A stretch of 50,153 nt of DNA from contig NMRA01000127.1 of the NCBI GenBank assembly GCA_002633005.1, positions 855,047 through 905,199 on the forward strand, given 5' to 3'. The notes under the pieces are model-generated. The model did no database searches and was not told the origin of the DNA. It saw only the letters and a program-made list of their open reading frames with translations. Positions 1 through 9,429 of this stretch are shown here, in pieces. The translations under genes were made by a program, and so were the position numbers. Source of the stretch: Phoronis australis (lineage: Eukaryota; Phoronida; Phoronidae). Position 1 is the first letter of the stretch. Every line of letters starts with the position of its first letter.

Positions 1-1489
1 GTACCCGTATTCTCACGCTCTTTACTGAAGAAGACACAATTGTTTCCTTTGGCTCAAGCGCGGAACTCGTGTTAGCATGTACTGACCACTGAGACAGCAC
101 TTGTCAAATGTATTTCATTGCGGTGGAAGAACCAACAAAGCGGTATTTGACAAGAATTTCAAATCCGTGGCCTCCCTTTCTGGATTCCCCTAACAGTACA
201 CGAAACATCAACACCCTGAGCAATGAAATAAAAAAAACAAACAAAAAAACTCGAGTACACTCGGCTGGTAAATAACCAACGATTTTGGAAACTCCATCGA
301 CATTATTTTGGACGCATTGTTTTGAATACAAGCAGATACGGTCCATTGTTCCGTGTCTCCGTTAAACACATGTTTTTAACGACTCACTCTTGGCCACCCC
401 TATTGCCTAATAGTAGTATCGTCCAGTTGTTGAGCCCGTGCTTTGAACAAATTCTGGGAGGTCGGTGTTGGCTGTTCAACATCGAAAGAAATATACAATG
501 TATATAAAATGTTACATTGTTCAAACTTAGTGCAAAGTATTTAAAAGAAAGATCAGCTCTCAATCATTAACACATGTTTGGTTGCCAAAGTAACTAGCGG
601 CAGCATATCTTTACAAAATCAGCTGCTTGCCGTAGCTATACATGACGATATAGCGTAGTCTTGCGTGATTTTGCTTTTCTCTCAAGAAACGTGCCCTACT
701 GAAGGCACGTCTATCTGTAAGAATACCTTAGTTCCAAAACATGACGAGCAGCGACCGAGGTACCTAAAAACCCAATCACGCTCGGGATCACGGCGCTACT
801 GTATCGTGTGCGCTATTCCACTTCAGCCCGACGAGGTCCGTTACTTCAATCCACCGGCGTATATTTTAACTGACATGCTTGAAATCTGACGTCAGTATAG
901 CACCGTGAGGGTAAAATCGGTCCTTTGTGCAGTAAACACCCACTCCCGACTTTTCAGAAAATTCGATTTTAACCGCCCATGCTCGGCTTACCGCCCACCC
1001 CCCTGTTTTTTAGATTCCCAATTTAAGCGCCCTGGGCAGTAATCCGGACGAGTACGGTATATAATTTTTCATTTATCAACCTTAGAGTCAAGGTGTTGGA
1101 ACAGCAACTGCGACCCGTCTACACTTAGGTTAGATAACTAACCAGTTCATTGATAAAACTGATCATGAATCATTAAGAAATCTACTGCGCAATAAAATCA
1201 TTACATTCCACACACCAAGCTCGATCGACACAAGTCGTCCATTTCCATGTGACGTTGTCGTAAACATTTACTACGTTTAACTTCATGTATATACATGTTT
1301 CAGAGATTCTCAATAATAAGTGCACTTGAAGAAATGAGAAAGGTGAAAAATGCCATACTTAGAAACTGATGTTTTTCTAAAAGCCTGATCAGGCACTGTA
1401 TCAAATCTGGCTTTCATTGTACATCATGCTAACTACTTTTCAATATGAAATCCTACGCTAATTTATAGATAACGCGTAATGTGAGTTGT
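1..1489. other. gene-free stretch
   Basis: I see no convincing gene here. The short open frames have no recognisable domain and no paired splice sites, and I found no tandem or inverted repeat of note. Confidence 0.5.
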
Positions 1490-1931
1490 TTTTCATTTTG
1501 TTCTCATTTCCAAGTTGATAAAAACAACGATGAATTTAAATCGGCTTGACATGTTTCGACGTTTATTAAGCACCATCCTCACAAGCAAAAACAGTGGCCT
1601 TCTTGCTAAGCCCAACAACAAATAATCTTACACAGATACAATCAGTTACAGTAGAGTAACAATAGACTAGACTACCAATAGACCAGACTATCAATGACAA
1701 CCTGTGGTGTGCCAGTTGGCTATCAAGACTGTGCTTTCACCAATTGATAGGTAGAACCTCACGAATTTTCATCTCACTTGATGTTTCTGCTTGGTCTATC
1801 CTGTAGACAATGCTAACTACAAGTATTTTAAAATGCCCTATGTTGTTAACATTAAAATCGCCAAAACCGTCCAATTTGTTTAACCCTAGAGACAAAATAG
1901 TTATGGGACTACGGTCCAGAGTAGTGTACAA
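1490..1931 (-). mobile_element. Penelope-like retroelement relic, 3' end (left arm)
   Basis: On the minus strand a frame reads RIDQAETSSEMKIREVLPINW in two overlapping parts (RIDQAETSSEMK, then KIREVLPINW) and stops at a TGA. The plus-strand arm at 2040-2290 has a matching peptide in which that codon is TGT (Cys), so the frame is broken here. The pattern of a charged stretch, K-x-R-[ED]-[AV]-L-x-[IV]-x-W, then an L-N-K-Q-like tail resembles the C-terminal tail after the GIY-YIG domain of Penelope-like elements. The GIY-YIG core itself is not visible. About 110 bases of homologous 3' untranslated sequence follow towards position 1490. The family name is a judgement from motif shape; that the two arms are diverged copies of one element is seen directly. 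Confidence 0.5.
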
Positions 1932-2039
1932 ATTTATCTGGATGTGACTCCAGTTCTATTAGCGAAACTAATCGCCATCTGAAAACACGGACAAAGGAAT
2001 ATCTAAATTCTGAAAGTTTACATATCAATATTCATCCAC

Positions 2040-2290
2040 AGAGCTCCAATAGGTGTAATGAGCAGTGCTCTTTCAATGACATTGCTATGATAGACCAAGC
2101 AGAAACAACAAGGAAGCTGAAAAGTCGTGATGCTCTACATGTCAGTTGGTGTAAGTCCAGTCTCAATAAGCAACTGGCACACCAAAGGTTTCCATTGTTA
2201 GCCTAGTCTACTGTTATACGCCTCTGTAACTGCCTGTGTCTTTGTATCATTGCCTGTTGTTGGGCCTACCAAAGTGTCCACTGTTTCTCA
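2040..2290 (+). mobile_element. Penelope-like retroelement relic, 3' end (right arm)
   Basis: The plus strand reads CSFNDIAMIDQAETTRK then SRDALHVSWCKSSLNKQLAH and ends at a TAG near 2205. It is followed by untranslated sequence that matches, as an inverted copy, the sequence left of 1740. This looks like the C-terminal tail of a GIY-YIG/Penelope-type polyprotein, with a cysteine-led segment, a charged stretch and W-x-K-x-x-LNKQ. It is 5' truncated, with no reverse transcriptase in the window. The two arms point outward and are separated by about 260 bp, so they arose by an inverted duplication or two independent insertions. Confidence 0.5.
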
Positions 2291-4540
2291 GTTAAATCCA
2301 TCGTTGTATTTGTAAACAAATGCTGCTACTTGCTATCATGGAAATCATTTCGATGTGATTTTATAACCATGGTATATTTATGTAATAAAAAGAAATATCC
2401 AAGACAACGACGTTCGTTGGTTTCTCCTAAAATCTTGGATGACGCAGCGCATTTGATATTTGATTTCTAGATTTTAGCACCTCCTTGTATAGTCCCCTAC
2501 TGCAAAAGAAAACTTCCAATTTGGCGTCTTACTCTTTAAAAGCGTCTTTAGCGCAAGCGAATTTTTTGGTAACATCAACGCCTTACCAATTTGAAGGTAA
2601 TTAGGGAAAATGTCTAATAATGTACCGAATCAGCGTGCCGCACGTGTACAGTCCTAAAGCGTCATACTGGTTGCCTTGCGAGAATCTAAACTGCAAATTA
2701 TGTGAGCATGAAATTTTAGTTGTTGTCGGATATTACGCTAGACAACCGTATCTGATAATAAAGGGAAAATTGTGATGTACACGTACTGTGTCTTCAAGTG
2801 AAGTGTCTGAATTCGATAAAAAAGCCATTTACAACAAGTTGCCTAAGCTACCAGGAAGTAGTGGATGTGTTTAAAAGATTAACGATGTTATGGTTACCTT
2901 TAACGGCTGCTGCTGTCGTTGTTACTGTAACTGTTATGTTGAAATAAAAATTATCATATAAAAGAGATAGCCGTAATCCGAATGTGAAATTATGATGACC
3001 TTGTTCATGTTTAGAATTGCCGACAGTGAAAATGCATCGGACGGGGCGTTTGACCATCACGTAACATTGAGACGAGACCCTCCCACCTACTCTGGTAGGC
3101 CTACCTTGCGTAGATATTTCAGTCAGGTCAAAGTCAACCCAAGCACGAACTTTCTTAATTAAGGAATGTTTCATTGCACGCTACTAAATGCAATATACAG
3201 AGATGACAAGCATATTCATAGAAAACCGTTCAACCCAACGCAAAAACTAAGCCAGATAACCAACAATGTCAGCTTATGGTTTTGCATCTGTAGTCGATTG
3301 CTGGACGATCACATCCATTTATCCACCCCAATAATTTTGTGTTACGCTTTCTACTACTGCCTTGATCATTGTCTCAGGCAATGATGCAACCGTCTAGTTA
3401 TACATTTGCTTGTAGAATGAACACACAGTCCTCGCAAGTTCTTAACTACGGCAAAATAAGAAGCCATGTAAGACTATCTTGACAGTAAGCTCCAGCGGAA
3501 CGTATAGTTTTTTTAAAACCCCAATAGATACAGAAAGCCAATAGCTGAACAACTGTTGCAATATCCTCAACTTTATTTCATTTGTGACTTGGTCTTTTGG
3601 ATGCAGCAGACGACGCTTTGCCTATTAAGTGCTACGTCGAAAGATGGCGTTGGTTTCAAGACGTGTTGTGTAATTTGTGGCTACATCAGGAGTCGATATT
3701 TGGCAACCCTAAGACACATTTCGTATGACCAACTGCAATTTGACATAATACAAAAGTCCTCAAAGTTTGCCGAGTTTGGACGGACGGAGATCTTTTCTTT
3801 TTGTCTGAATGAGTGACCAGATGGTCCTTGGGGCCAAAAGAAAGTTTTTAGTTTAAACGCCAAACCAGCGACAACTGTCTCGTTTGTTCCGACCAAATTT
3901 GAAAACCGATCAAAAACATTCATTTACCTGTAGGGGGCTAGGCCTACATTCTTTCACCCACTATATGTAACGCTGCGCCAATATCCAGAATTAGGGGCAT
4001 CATCGACCATATTTGCGTTAACAGGCAGTTTTAATATCAGTCGAAATCCGTCACCGACAAGTTTAATCGCTTGTTTTTCGTCCGATAACCATTACGTCGA
4101 AAGACAACATAGCCCAATCAGAACTCTCGGATTGGACGTTCTTAGATAAAGCCCCTAATTACAAGAAAACAAGACGTATACTCTTCTGCGGGTACTCTCA
4201 TAGCAGAAGTTTACCGGACATGCCGCTCCGATAGATTACTTTCACTACTTTCCCTGCTACAGCGTGACTTTTTTGACAAGATTCCCTGTAAAAGTGTGAT
4301 AATGAAACTCTAAGAAAAGCGTTCTCTTCCACTTAGATAACCTGTAGCAAGTTTTTACAAAATCTGAATTCATAAACTTTGATTGTAAAAGTTAGACTAT
4401 TTTTTTTTCTAAATATGTCTTCTGTATTGCTTCAAGCTGGCCAAAAACCTCTAGAAAAGGGTTAGGATTACGGAATTAACTTTTAAGTAGTCCACTCTCC
4501 AAATGGATAGGTATCGTAAGTAGTACAGTAAGAGGTTTAG
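2291..4540. other. gene-free stretch
   Basis: Only short unrecognised frames occur, the longest being 2848-3174 on the minus strand (108 codons). I could pair no splice sites and see no clear repeat. Confidence 0.45.
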
Positions 4541-4562
4541 GAGTCTTATTTTGCGGCTCCTC

Positions 4563-4596
4563 GGGTCAAAGGTCATAGGTCAAAGGGTAAAGGTCA
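4563..4596 (+). promoter_or_regulatory. array of five nuclear-receptor half-sites with 1-nt spacing
   Basis: Five hexamers, GGGTCA, AGGTCA, AGGTCA, AGGGTA and AGGTCA, follow each other with exactly one base between each pair, a period of 7. Direct repeats of AGGTCA with 1-nt spacing (DR1) are the established binding arrangement for RXR, HNF4 and COUP-TF type receptors. Two more DR1 pairs follow at 4722-4734 (perfect) and 4751-4763. No gene start is visible within several kb, so an enhancer role is inference and a simple 7-mer repeat is the alternative. Confidence 0.45.
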
Positions 4597-4880
4597 AATG
4601 TCGCGTGATATTACTGCAATCGGAAGGGATACCATCCGCCTACCGGACGGATGTGTCAATGACGTCACACTTCATGACGTAATACGTTTATTTGGACCCG
4701 TTGGAGATGCACCTCGATCCAAGGTCAAAGGTCATCCATTTGAAAGGAAAAGGTTAAAGGTCACATGGAATAACTGCAATCGGAAGGGACACCATACGCC
4801 TACCGGACGGATGTGTCAATGACGTTACACCTCTTGACGTAATAGGTTTAATTGGACCCGTTAGAGAGGCACCTCAATGC
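4563..4880 (+). repeat. two-copy tandem repeat, ~160 bp period
   Basis: The block holding CTGCAATCGGAAGG, a CCTACCGGACGGATGTGTCA segment and TTTGGACCCGTT/ATTGGACCCGTT occurs twice, offset by 160 bases (CTGCAAT at 4614 and 4774). The first copy has a perfect CRE palindrome TGACGTCA at 4660-4667 and TGACGTAA at 4675; the second has TGACGTTA and TGACGTAA. Each copy is preceded by AGGTCA-type half-sites. Confidence 0.75.
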
Positions 4881-5274
4881 CCGTTTTGCGGCTCCTAGCA
4901 ACGGATCGAGAATCGAAACAAAAGAGGGATGCTGAATAAGAACAAAACTTATTTCGTGTGCGCCGAGTGTCATCGTTGTATATTGTGTGTTCTGCCTCAT
5001 ATATCAAAAAAGGCGTATACAAAAGGGGGTAACCACCCAACTCAACAACAGATGTCGCGTAAAGTCTAACCCAGGCCCCGACGGTACTAAGAGAATCGTA
5101 CTCATAATACTAATCATAAGAAGCGACCAGCTAACACAGAACATAAAACTTATAGCGTTTAAACGTGTATTAATGACAAACCAACACTACAAAAATCATC
5201 ATTCGAATATAAAATCATCAAAACGTTCAGAAAAGTAGTATATAGCAAATTTATCAAATGTCCGAATTAAATGT

Positions 5275-6052
5275 TCAAAGGTCCAGTGGTGACGCCGTCG
5301 TCGAACACTTGTCGTTTGGGATAAAAGTAGTTGAACGCGCATCTCTCTTGCATGTAGGTATAATAGTGTTATCACCGCCTAACCGGAATCTTTTGTTTAG
5401 GGCCGAGCTACTCTTTGTGGTCTGTAATACTTTCAGATACCTCGCCTTGTCGATTGCATTTCTTTGTCTTTGCACTCCTTTACAGCTAAAATGAGATCGA
5501 CCGTCGTCCGCTTCCACGTAGTATGTTTTAGAGCAAAGGGCGATGCAGTAGTCCCCTTCAAATTCCAGTTTCAATAAGCCGGGTGTGCGCGTGTCGTAAG
5601 CTTCGTTTTCTTCCGTGTCCGTTCGCGGAAACCAAAGATGTTTTTCCCTCTCGAAAGCTGCTCGCATGTCAGGTTTAATTACGTCCTCAAGACAGTTACC
5701 GGATATAGCCATGTACGCCGAGTCCGTGTCCATTTCGCAATATTCGAAATCGGATCTGTCGACGAATCTTAACATGAAGTCGTAGTAAAACTCCAACATG
5801 CGTACTGATAAACGAAAAAGCCTATTTGAAGCGGCAGGTTCAGGCGGATGGTCTTCTTTTTCATCTCCAATTCGTAGGTTCCGTCCCCGATGTAGTTGAC
5901 GTGTCTAAATTCCGGGAATTGGACTTCCCGTTAAGCCTTAGCCTCCCCGCAATACTTTACGTCACGATGTCTTTCTTGATTCGTTACCGTCTTACCATAC
6001 GCGCTGTTCCCTATGAGTTTCATCGTCTGCACCACGATCGCTTTGTTTTTAT
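5275..6052 (-). pseudogene. broken family-B DNA polymerase, C-terminal part (Maverick/Polinton or adinto-like)
   Basis: An open frame of 174 codons (5275-5799, minus strand) carries EMDTDSAY, the motif C palm signature of family-B DNA polymerases with its two catalytic aspartates, and runs to an apparently natural C-terminus. Upstream on the same strand (6052 to 5801) is palm motif B, KLIGNSAYGKT, then a fingers/palm stretch that includes LPLQIGFFVYQYA. The gene is dead: an in-frame TAA lies at 5931-5933, and near 5800 the frame shifts so that the two halves do not join. The 5' side stops at a TAA where the TACGAGCGTAA repeat begins (6054), so the exonuclease and N-terminal parts are missing. 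The type matches protein-primed polymerases of Maverick/Polinton transposons and the related adintovirus lineage. No integrase, ATPase or capsid gene is visible nearby, so which of these it came from is open. Confidence 0.85.
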
Positions 6053-6053
6053 C

Positions 6054-6246
6054 TTACGAGCGTAAATTAAATTACAGGAGTGTCACCGTACAATTACGCT
6101 CGTAAATTAAATGGGGGAAAGTTTCGCCGTAAAATTACGCTCGTAATTACGAGCGTAAGTTACCGGTAAATTGCAAAAGTGTTGCAGTAAAATTACGCCC
6201 GTAAATTAAATGGGCGAAATGTCGCCGTAAGTTACACTCGTAAAAT
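6054..6246. repeat. degenerate tandem repeat built on TTACGCTCGTAA
   Basis: The units contain AATTACGCTCGTAAATTAA followed by a G-rich GGGGGAAAGTTTCGCCGTAA-like segment, repeated about four times with drift (ACGAGCGTAA at 6055, ACGCTCGTAA at 6096 and 6137, ACGCCCGTAA near 6196). At 6135-6158 two half-sites, TTACGCTCGTAA and TTACGAGCGTAA, abut to form a perfect 24-bp palindrome. A related inverted block lies at 8058-8177. Confidence 0.7.
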
Positions 6247-6253
6247 ACCTTAA

Positions 6254-7841
6254 AGGAGAATGCCACCCGATTTAATTGGTCTTTTTTGCGGTCTTAATCG
6301 GTCTATATCCACATCGCCTTGCATACGGTCGACCTTAACTTGCCAAGAGGCGTTAACCTGTGAGGAAGGTGAGAAACGACGCTAGCGACGTCAGTGGTTA
6401 ATATGCAGAGTGAATGCCGCTATGTTGCGGTGCATCGTTCCCGATTGTCCGAACTAAGCAGCTGCGAGGAAAGCGGGTATATCGTTTTTTTACTTCCTCG
6501 AGAGTCCGAAATGCTTAGGAAGTGGATCATGGTAGTGAAGAATGAAATGTACGCTGTAAATAGCAAGTATGAGGCCGTGTCTGTGGCCTGCAGACGTCGA
6601 CAGGGCCTGACGAATGCCGGCTTAACAAATAACTCCATACGTTCTGTTGTCTGAGCTTGTTCACGGCGCCTCTCTAGTATTTCTTCATCACTGTATTCCT
6701 GTTCGAATTGATAGCCTGTAAAACTTAACGATCCACGTGCGAAGTCGGGACTGATGAGCCCTAGCTCGTCCTAAGTCGGGATTGCGACTGAGTTGCCATG
6801 TTGGCGTTCATTACTGAGCGTTCTGTTTCAAAATGAATTATTCTCACCCTAACCAATACTTATATAAAACTGAAACAAAGTCTGTCTCATTAGATGCAAT
6901 TTGTTATGCCTTTGGAGTGTTCGTGAGTGCAAATGATTTGAGAAGCCAGCAATGAATAAATCACTGCGTTACCGGCTTTAGGTGCAATAAAACTAACTGA
7001 CCGGGGACACCGAGGCCGTGTGAGCTCATGCTAATTTAGTGTTTGCTGGCAGAAACTGTTGTGAAACAACTCGATTTCCATCCCACGGCCAGGTGTTAGG
7101 GGAATCTTTATTTACATTTACATTACTCAAATAATCATTGTCAATGTATAACTTCTGCCCTGACGGTACTGTGGCCAAAGCGGAACCTGAATTCCCGGCC
7201 CCCGACGAGTAAGTAGATTTGCAGTTTCGTGACTAATTCACCAACATAATCAGGTGCACATTACTTTGGCTCACTAGATAGAATTTTCTTGACTGGGAGT
7301 TTAGTTTCCACTTAACTTTGGCTTCTTTATGTTCATGATGTCTGATTAGTTTCCGAGCCACGGCCGGGATAACAAGCGTTTTGTGTTTAAAAAATAAAAA
7401 ATCAAAAGTCTAAACAACACAGATCTAGGTTCTCCTGTCTGTATCTCACCGAAAATACTTTGAAATTATCTCCGAACAGACCCCAAACTCCTGCTACGGA
7501 CCTTATTGGCCTGCCGAACTTTGTAGGCTACGGTGTGTCCAAATATGTTTATATGTATATATGTGTTTTTATAAGAGCTCGGTGTATTTTTAACGGTTTT
7601 ACATCGAAGTTTGATGATTTATTGGTGTTAAACGATGACTTCAACCGATAAGCTGACACCAGTAACCCGTGTTGTGAATTGCTGAACAGACTGCGTGTGA
7701 AACCGATGACGTCATTGGATAATTTCAACACCTCCGTCTGCCATCAGGTGTCATGTAACGCAACCGTACGTGTCGTTATGGGGTAGAACTACTCGATCTA
7801 AATTGATACAGATTAGGTTGTTTTTTGGGTGACATACTCCT
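6254..7841. mobile_element. TTAA-flanked inverted-repeat element (1588 bp), non-autonomous
   Basis: AGGAGAATGCCACCC at 6254-6268 and GGGTGACATACTCCT at 7827-7841 are inverted repeats (13 of 15 matching). They are bracketed by TTAA at 6250-6253 and 7842-7845, so a TTAA target duplication is the simplest reading. TTAA targeting is typical of piggyBac-type elements, but the termini here begin AGG rather than the usual CCC, so the superfamily is left open. No transposase is recognisable inside. The interior is otherwise unannotated apart from the small frame at 6403-6654. Confidence 0.6.
6403..6654 (+). CDS. unrecognised small open frame inside the TTAA element
   Basis: This frame has 83 codons from the first ATG and stays open nine bases further upstream. 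The middle reads FLLPRESEMLRKWIMVVKN, an F-x-x-P...W pattern reminiscent of the second half of THAP zinc-finger domains, but the C-x(2-4)-C and C-x-x-H zinc ligands are not in register, so I do not call it THAP. It could be a decayed transposase fragment or chance. Confidence 0.2.
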   Translation: MQSECRYVAVHRSRLSELSSCEESGYIVFLLPRESEMLRKWIMVVKNEMYAVNSKYEAVSVACRRRQGLTNAGLTNNSIRSVV

Positions 7842-8057
7842 TTAAGAAAGTTCCAAATTTAAACCAATCAGTGATGATCTAAGATACACGACTGTTGCTA
7901 GGCAGTTCTTGCACAATCGCTGACATGGCAGCAGCGATTTGATCCGCCATGATTCAGAGCTCGTATCGTAGACATGAAATCCGTCAGTAATTAAGTATTT
8001 CCATGAGCGCGCACGATCGTGGATTGAAAAACCCAACGTCATTGGCTAAGAATTTAA

Positions 8058-8177
8058 ACTAAATTACGAGCGTAATTTTACGCCGTAAAGAATTAAATTA
8101 CGCTCGTAATTTTACGGCATAATTAACAGCGTAATGTACACAATTACGCTCGTATTTTTCCGGCGACACTTTCCCCC
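8058..8177. repeat. TACGAGCGTAA repeat block, inverted relative to 6054-6246
   Basis: Three copies of ACGAGCGTAA/ACGCTCGTA occur with the segment CCGGCGACACTTTCCCCCCA at 8159-8178. That segment is the inverted counterpart of GGGGGAAAGTTTCGCCG at 6112-6128. The two blocks flank the TTAA element plus about 210 bp, giving an inverted-repeat frame of about 2.1 kb. Confidence 0.6.
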
Positions 8178-8636
8178 CAACGGCCCATCATAGATCTGAT
8201 TCGTCTGTAAGCCAAAGGTCGTCATTGAGGAACAATCTGGGTTGAGTGTCGTAAACCAAAATACATCAGCTTGTACTTGGGCGGGAAATCTTGGCTGAGG
8301 GAACAAAATCATTGACTTCAATCCCACATTTAAACACGTCATTCTCGCCGAACAATTTACTTCAGTGGCTGCCATTTTGCTGACTTAAGCCAGTGGGTGT
8401 TTGAGCAAACTCGCAAAACGCTTGATTTTGCAATATCTTGCGAGATCATGCTTTTCTTGCAAGAAACTAGGTTTATAGAACGCTCTCAAGGTGCCCGTTC
8501 TGTAGACTCAATACACTAGCGAATACGCAAAATCACGAAATGTTTCGGGAGATAACGCCATGCAGTACATGCAAAGCACGTAATCATATTAGCATTACTC
8601 GCGAGTTTCTTGCGTCAGCAGAAGAAAGTCTGGTGC

Positions 8637-9006
8637 CCGGTTGCACGAAACAGTCCTAAATAGAGGCTCTGAGCTCCCTTAATTGAATTTGTGTTATTCT
8701 TTACTCACAGATGTAATCTTTTTCTCTCTTTGTTATGAGCTCCTCTTTAGCTAATAGCAATTTTCAACCACTGAAATCGGAGCCCTTAGCTCAATGAAAA
8801 TTTATAGAAGCTCAGTCCTTAATTAGGGATTTGCATTGAAAATTCAACATAGGATTCATTCTCAATTTGTATCAAAGCCAAAAACTGACTTAGTAATGAA
8901 ACTAAAACTGTATTATATGGGACAATCAGTACTTCCACGCGCCCACAAATACACAGTAGTATTAGGGTACTTGGTCGAATCCCAGTCTGCCACTGTTTCA
9001 TGTAGA
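8637..9006. mobile_element. small inverted-repeat element, family 1 copy 1
   Basis: The left end is CCGGTTGCACGAAACAGTCC and the right end holds CACTGTTTCATG, its inverted match. Inside, ACGAGCTCCTCTTT-like and CAGTAGTATTAGGG-like stretches are shared with copies at 21073-21459 and 44949-45331. It is about 370-390 bp with no coding capacity, which fits a MITE. Target duplications are not clear by eye. Confidence 0.65.
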
Positions 9007-9042
9007 TATCTTAGCCTGGCTCAGCCTAGTCCCCATGCCTCA

Positions 9043-9420
9043 CTATTGCGCTGATAGATTTAGCCATTGAGGCATGGTGAGGAAATATCCCTTTTGTGGG
9101 CTGATTGGCCGTGGGCGACATTTACTGCTGACAAGAGCGACACGAGAAACCTTCGAACATTCTAATCTCTGAATACTTCTAAAATACCAGTTGTTAAAGA
9201 CTCTTGTCCTTACTTCTTTGTTGTGATAAATTTGATAATTTGTTCCAGAAACTAAACAAGATCCAAACGCGTTGTTATTGCTACACGATTCCAAATTTCG
9301 GAAGCAGAAAATATTGCCTTCGTTATTGTTTGAAGTAAAAGGTGCTCGCGTACTTATTGTCAATTCTGCTTTATTGAAAGCACTATAGAAATTATCCTGC
9401 TTTAAATTCAAATACACCAT
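9043..9420 (-). CDS. unrecognised open frame, 125 codons
   Basis: I do not recognise this protein. It is the longest frame between 6.7 and 12.3 kb and is rich in Asn and Ser. It has no membrane segment, signal peptide or visible motif, and neighbouring sequence gives no splice partners. Chance occurrence is a real possibility. Confidence 0.15.
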   Translation of the reverse strand: MVYLNLKQDNFYSAFNKAELTISTRAPFTSNNNEGNIFCFRNLESCSNNNAFGSCLVSGTNYQIYHNKEVRTRVFNNWYFRSIQRLECSKVSRVALVSSKCRPRPISPQKGYFLTMPQWLNLSAQ

Positions 9421-9429
9421 TTTTTACAA

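Noticed and set aside
5061-5082. KSNPGP peptide resembling a 2A self-cleaving sequence
   Set aside because: The required D-x-E before x-NPGP is absent, and the surrounding frame has no retroelement domain.
6403-6654. THAP zinc-finger domain
   Set aside because: An F-x-x-P and Trp pattern is present but the zinc ligands are not in register.
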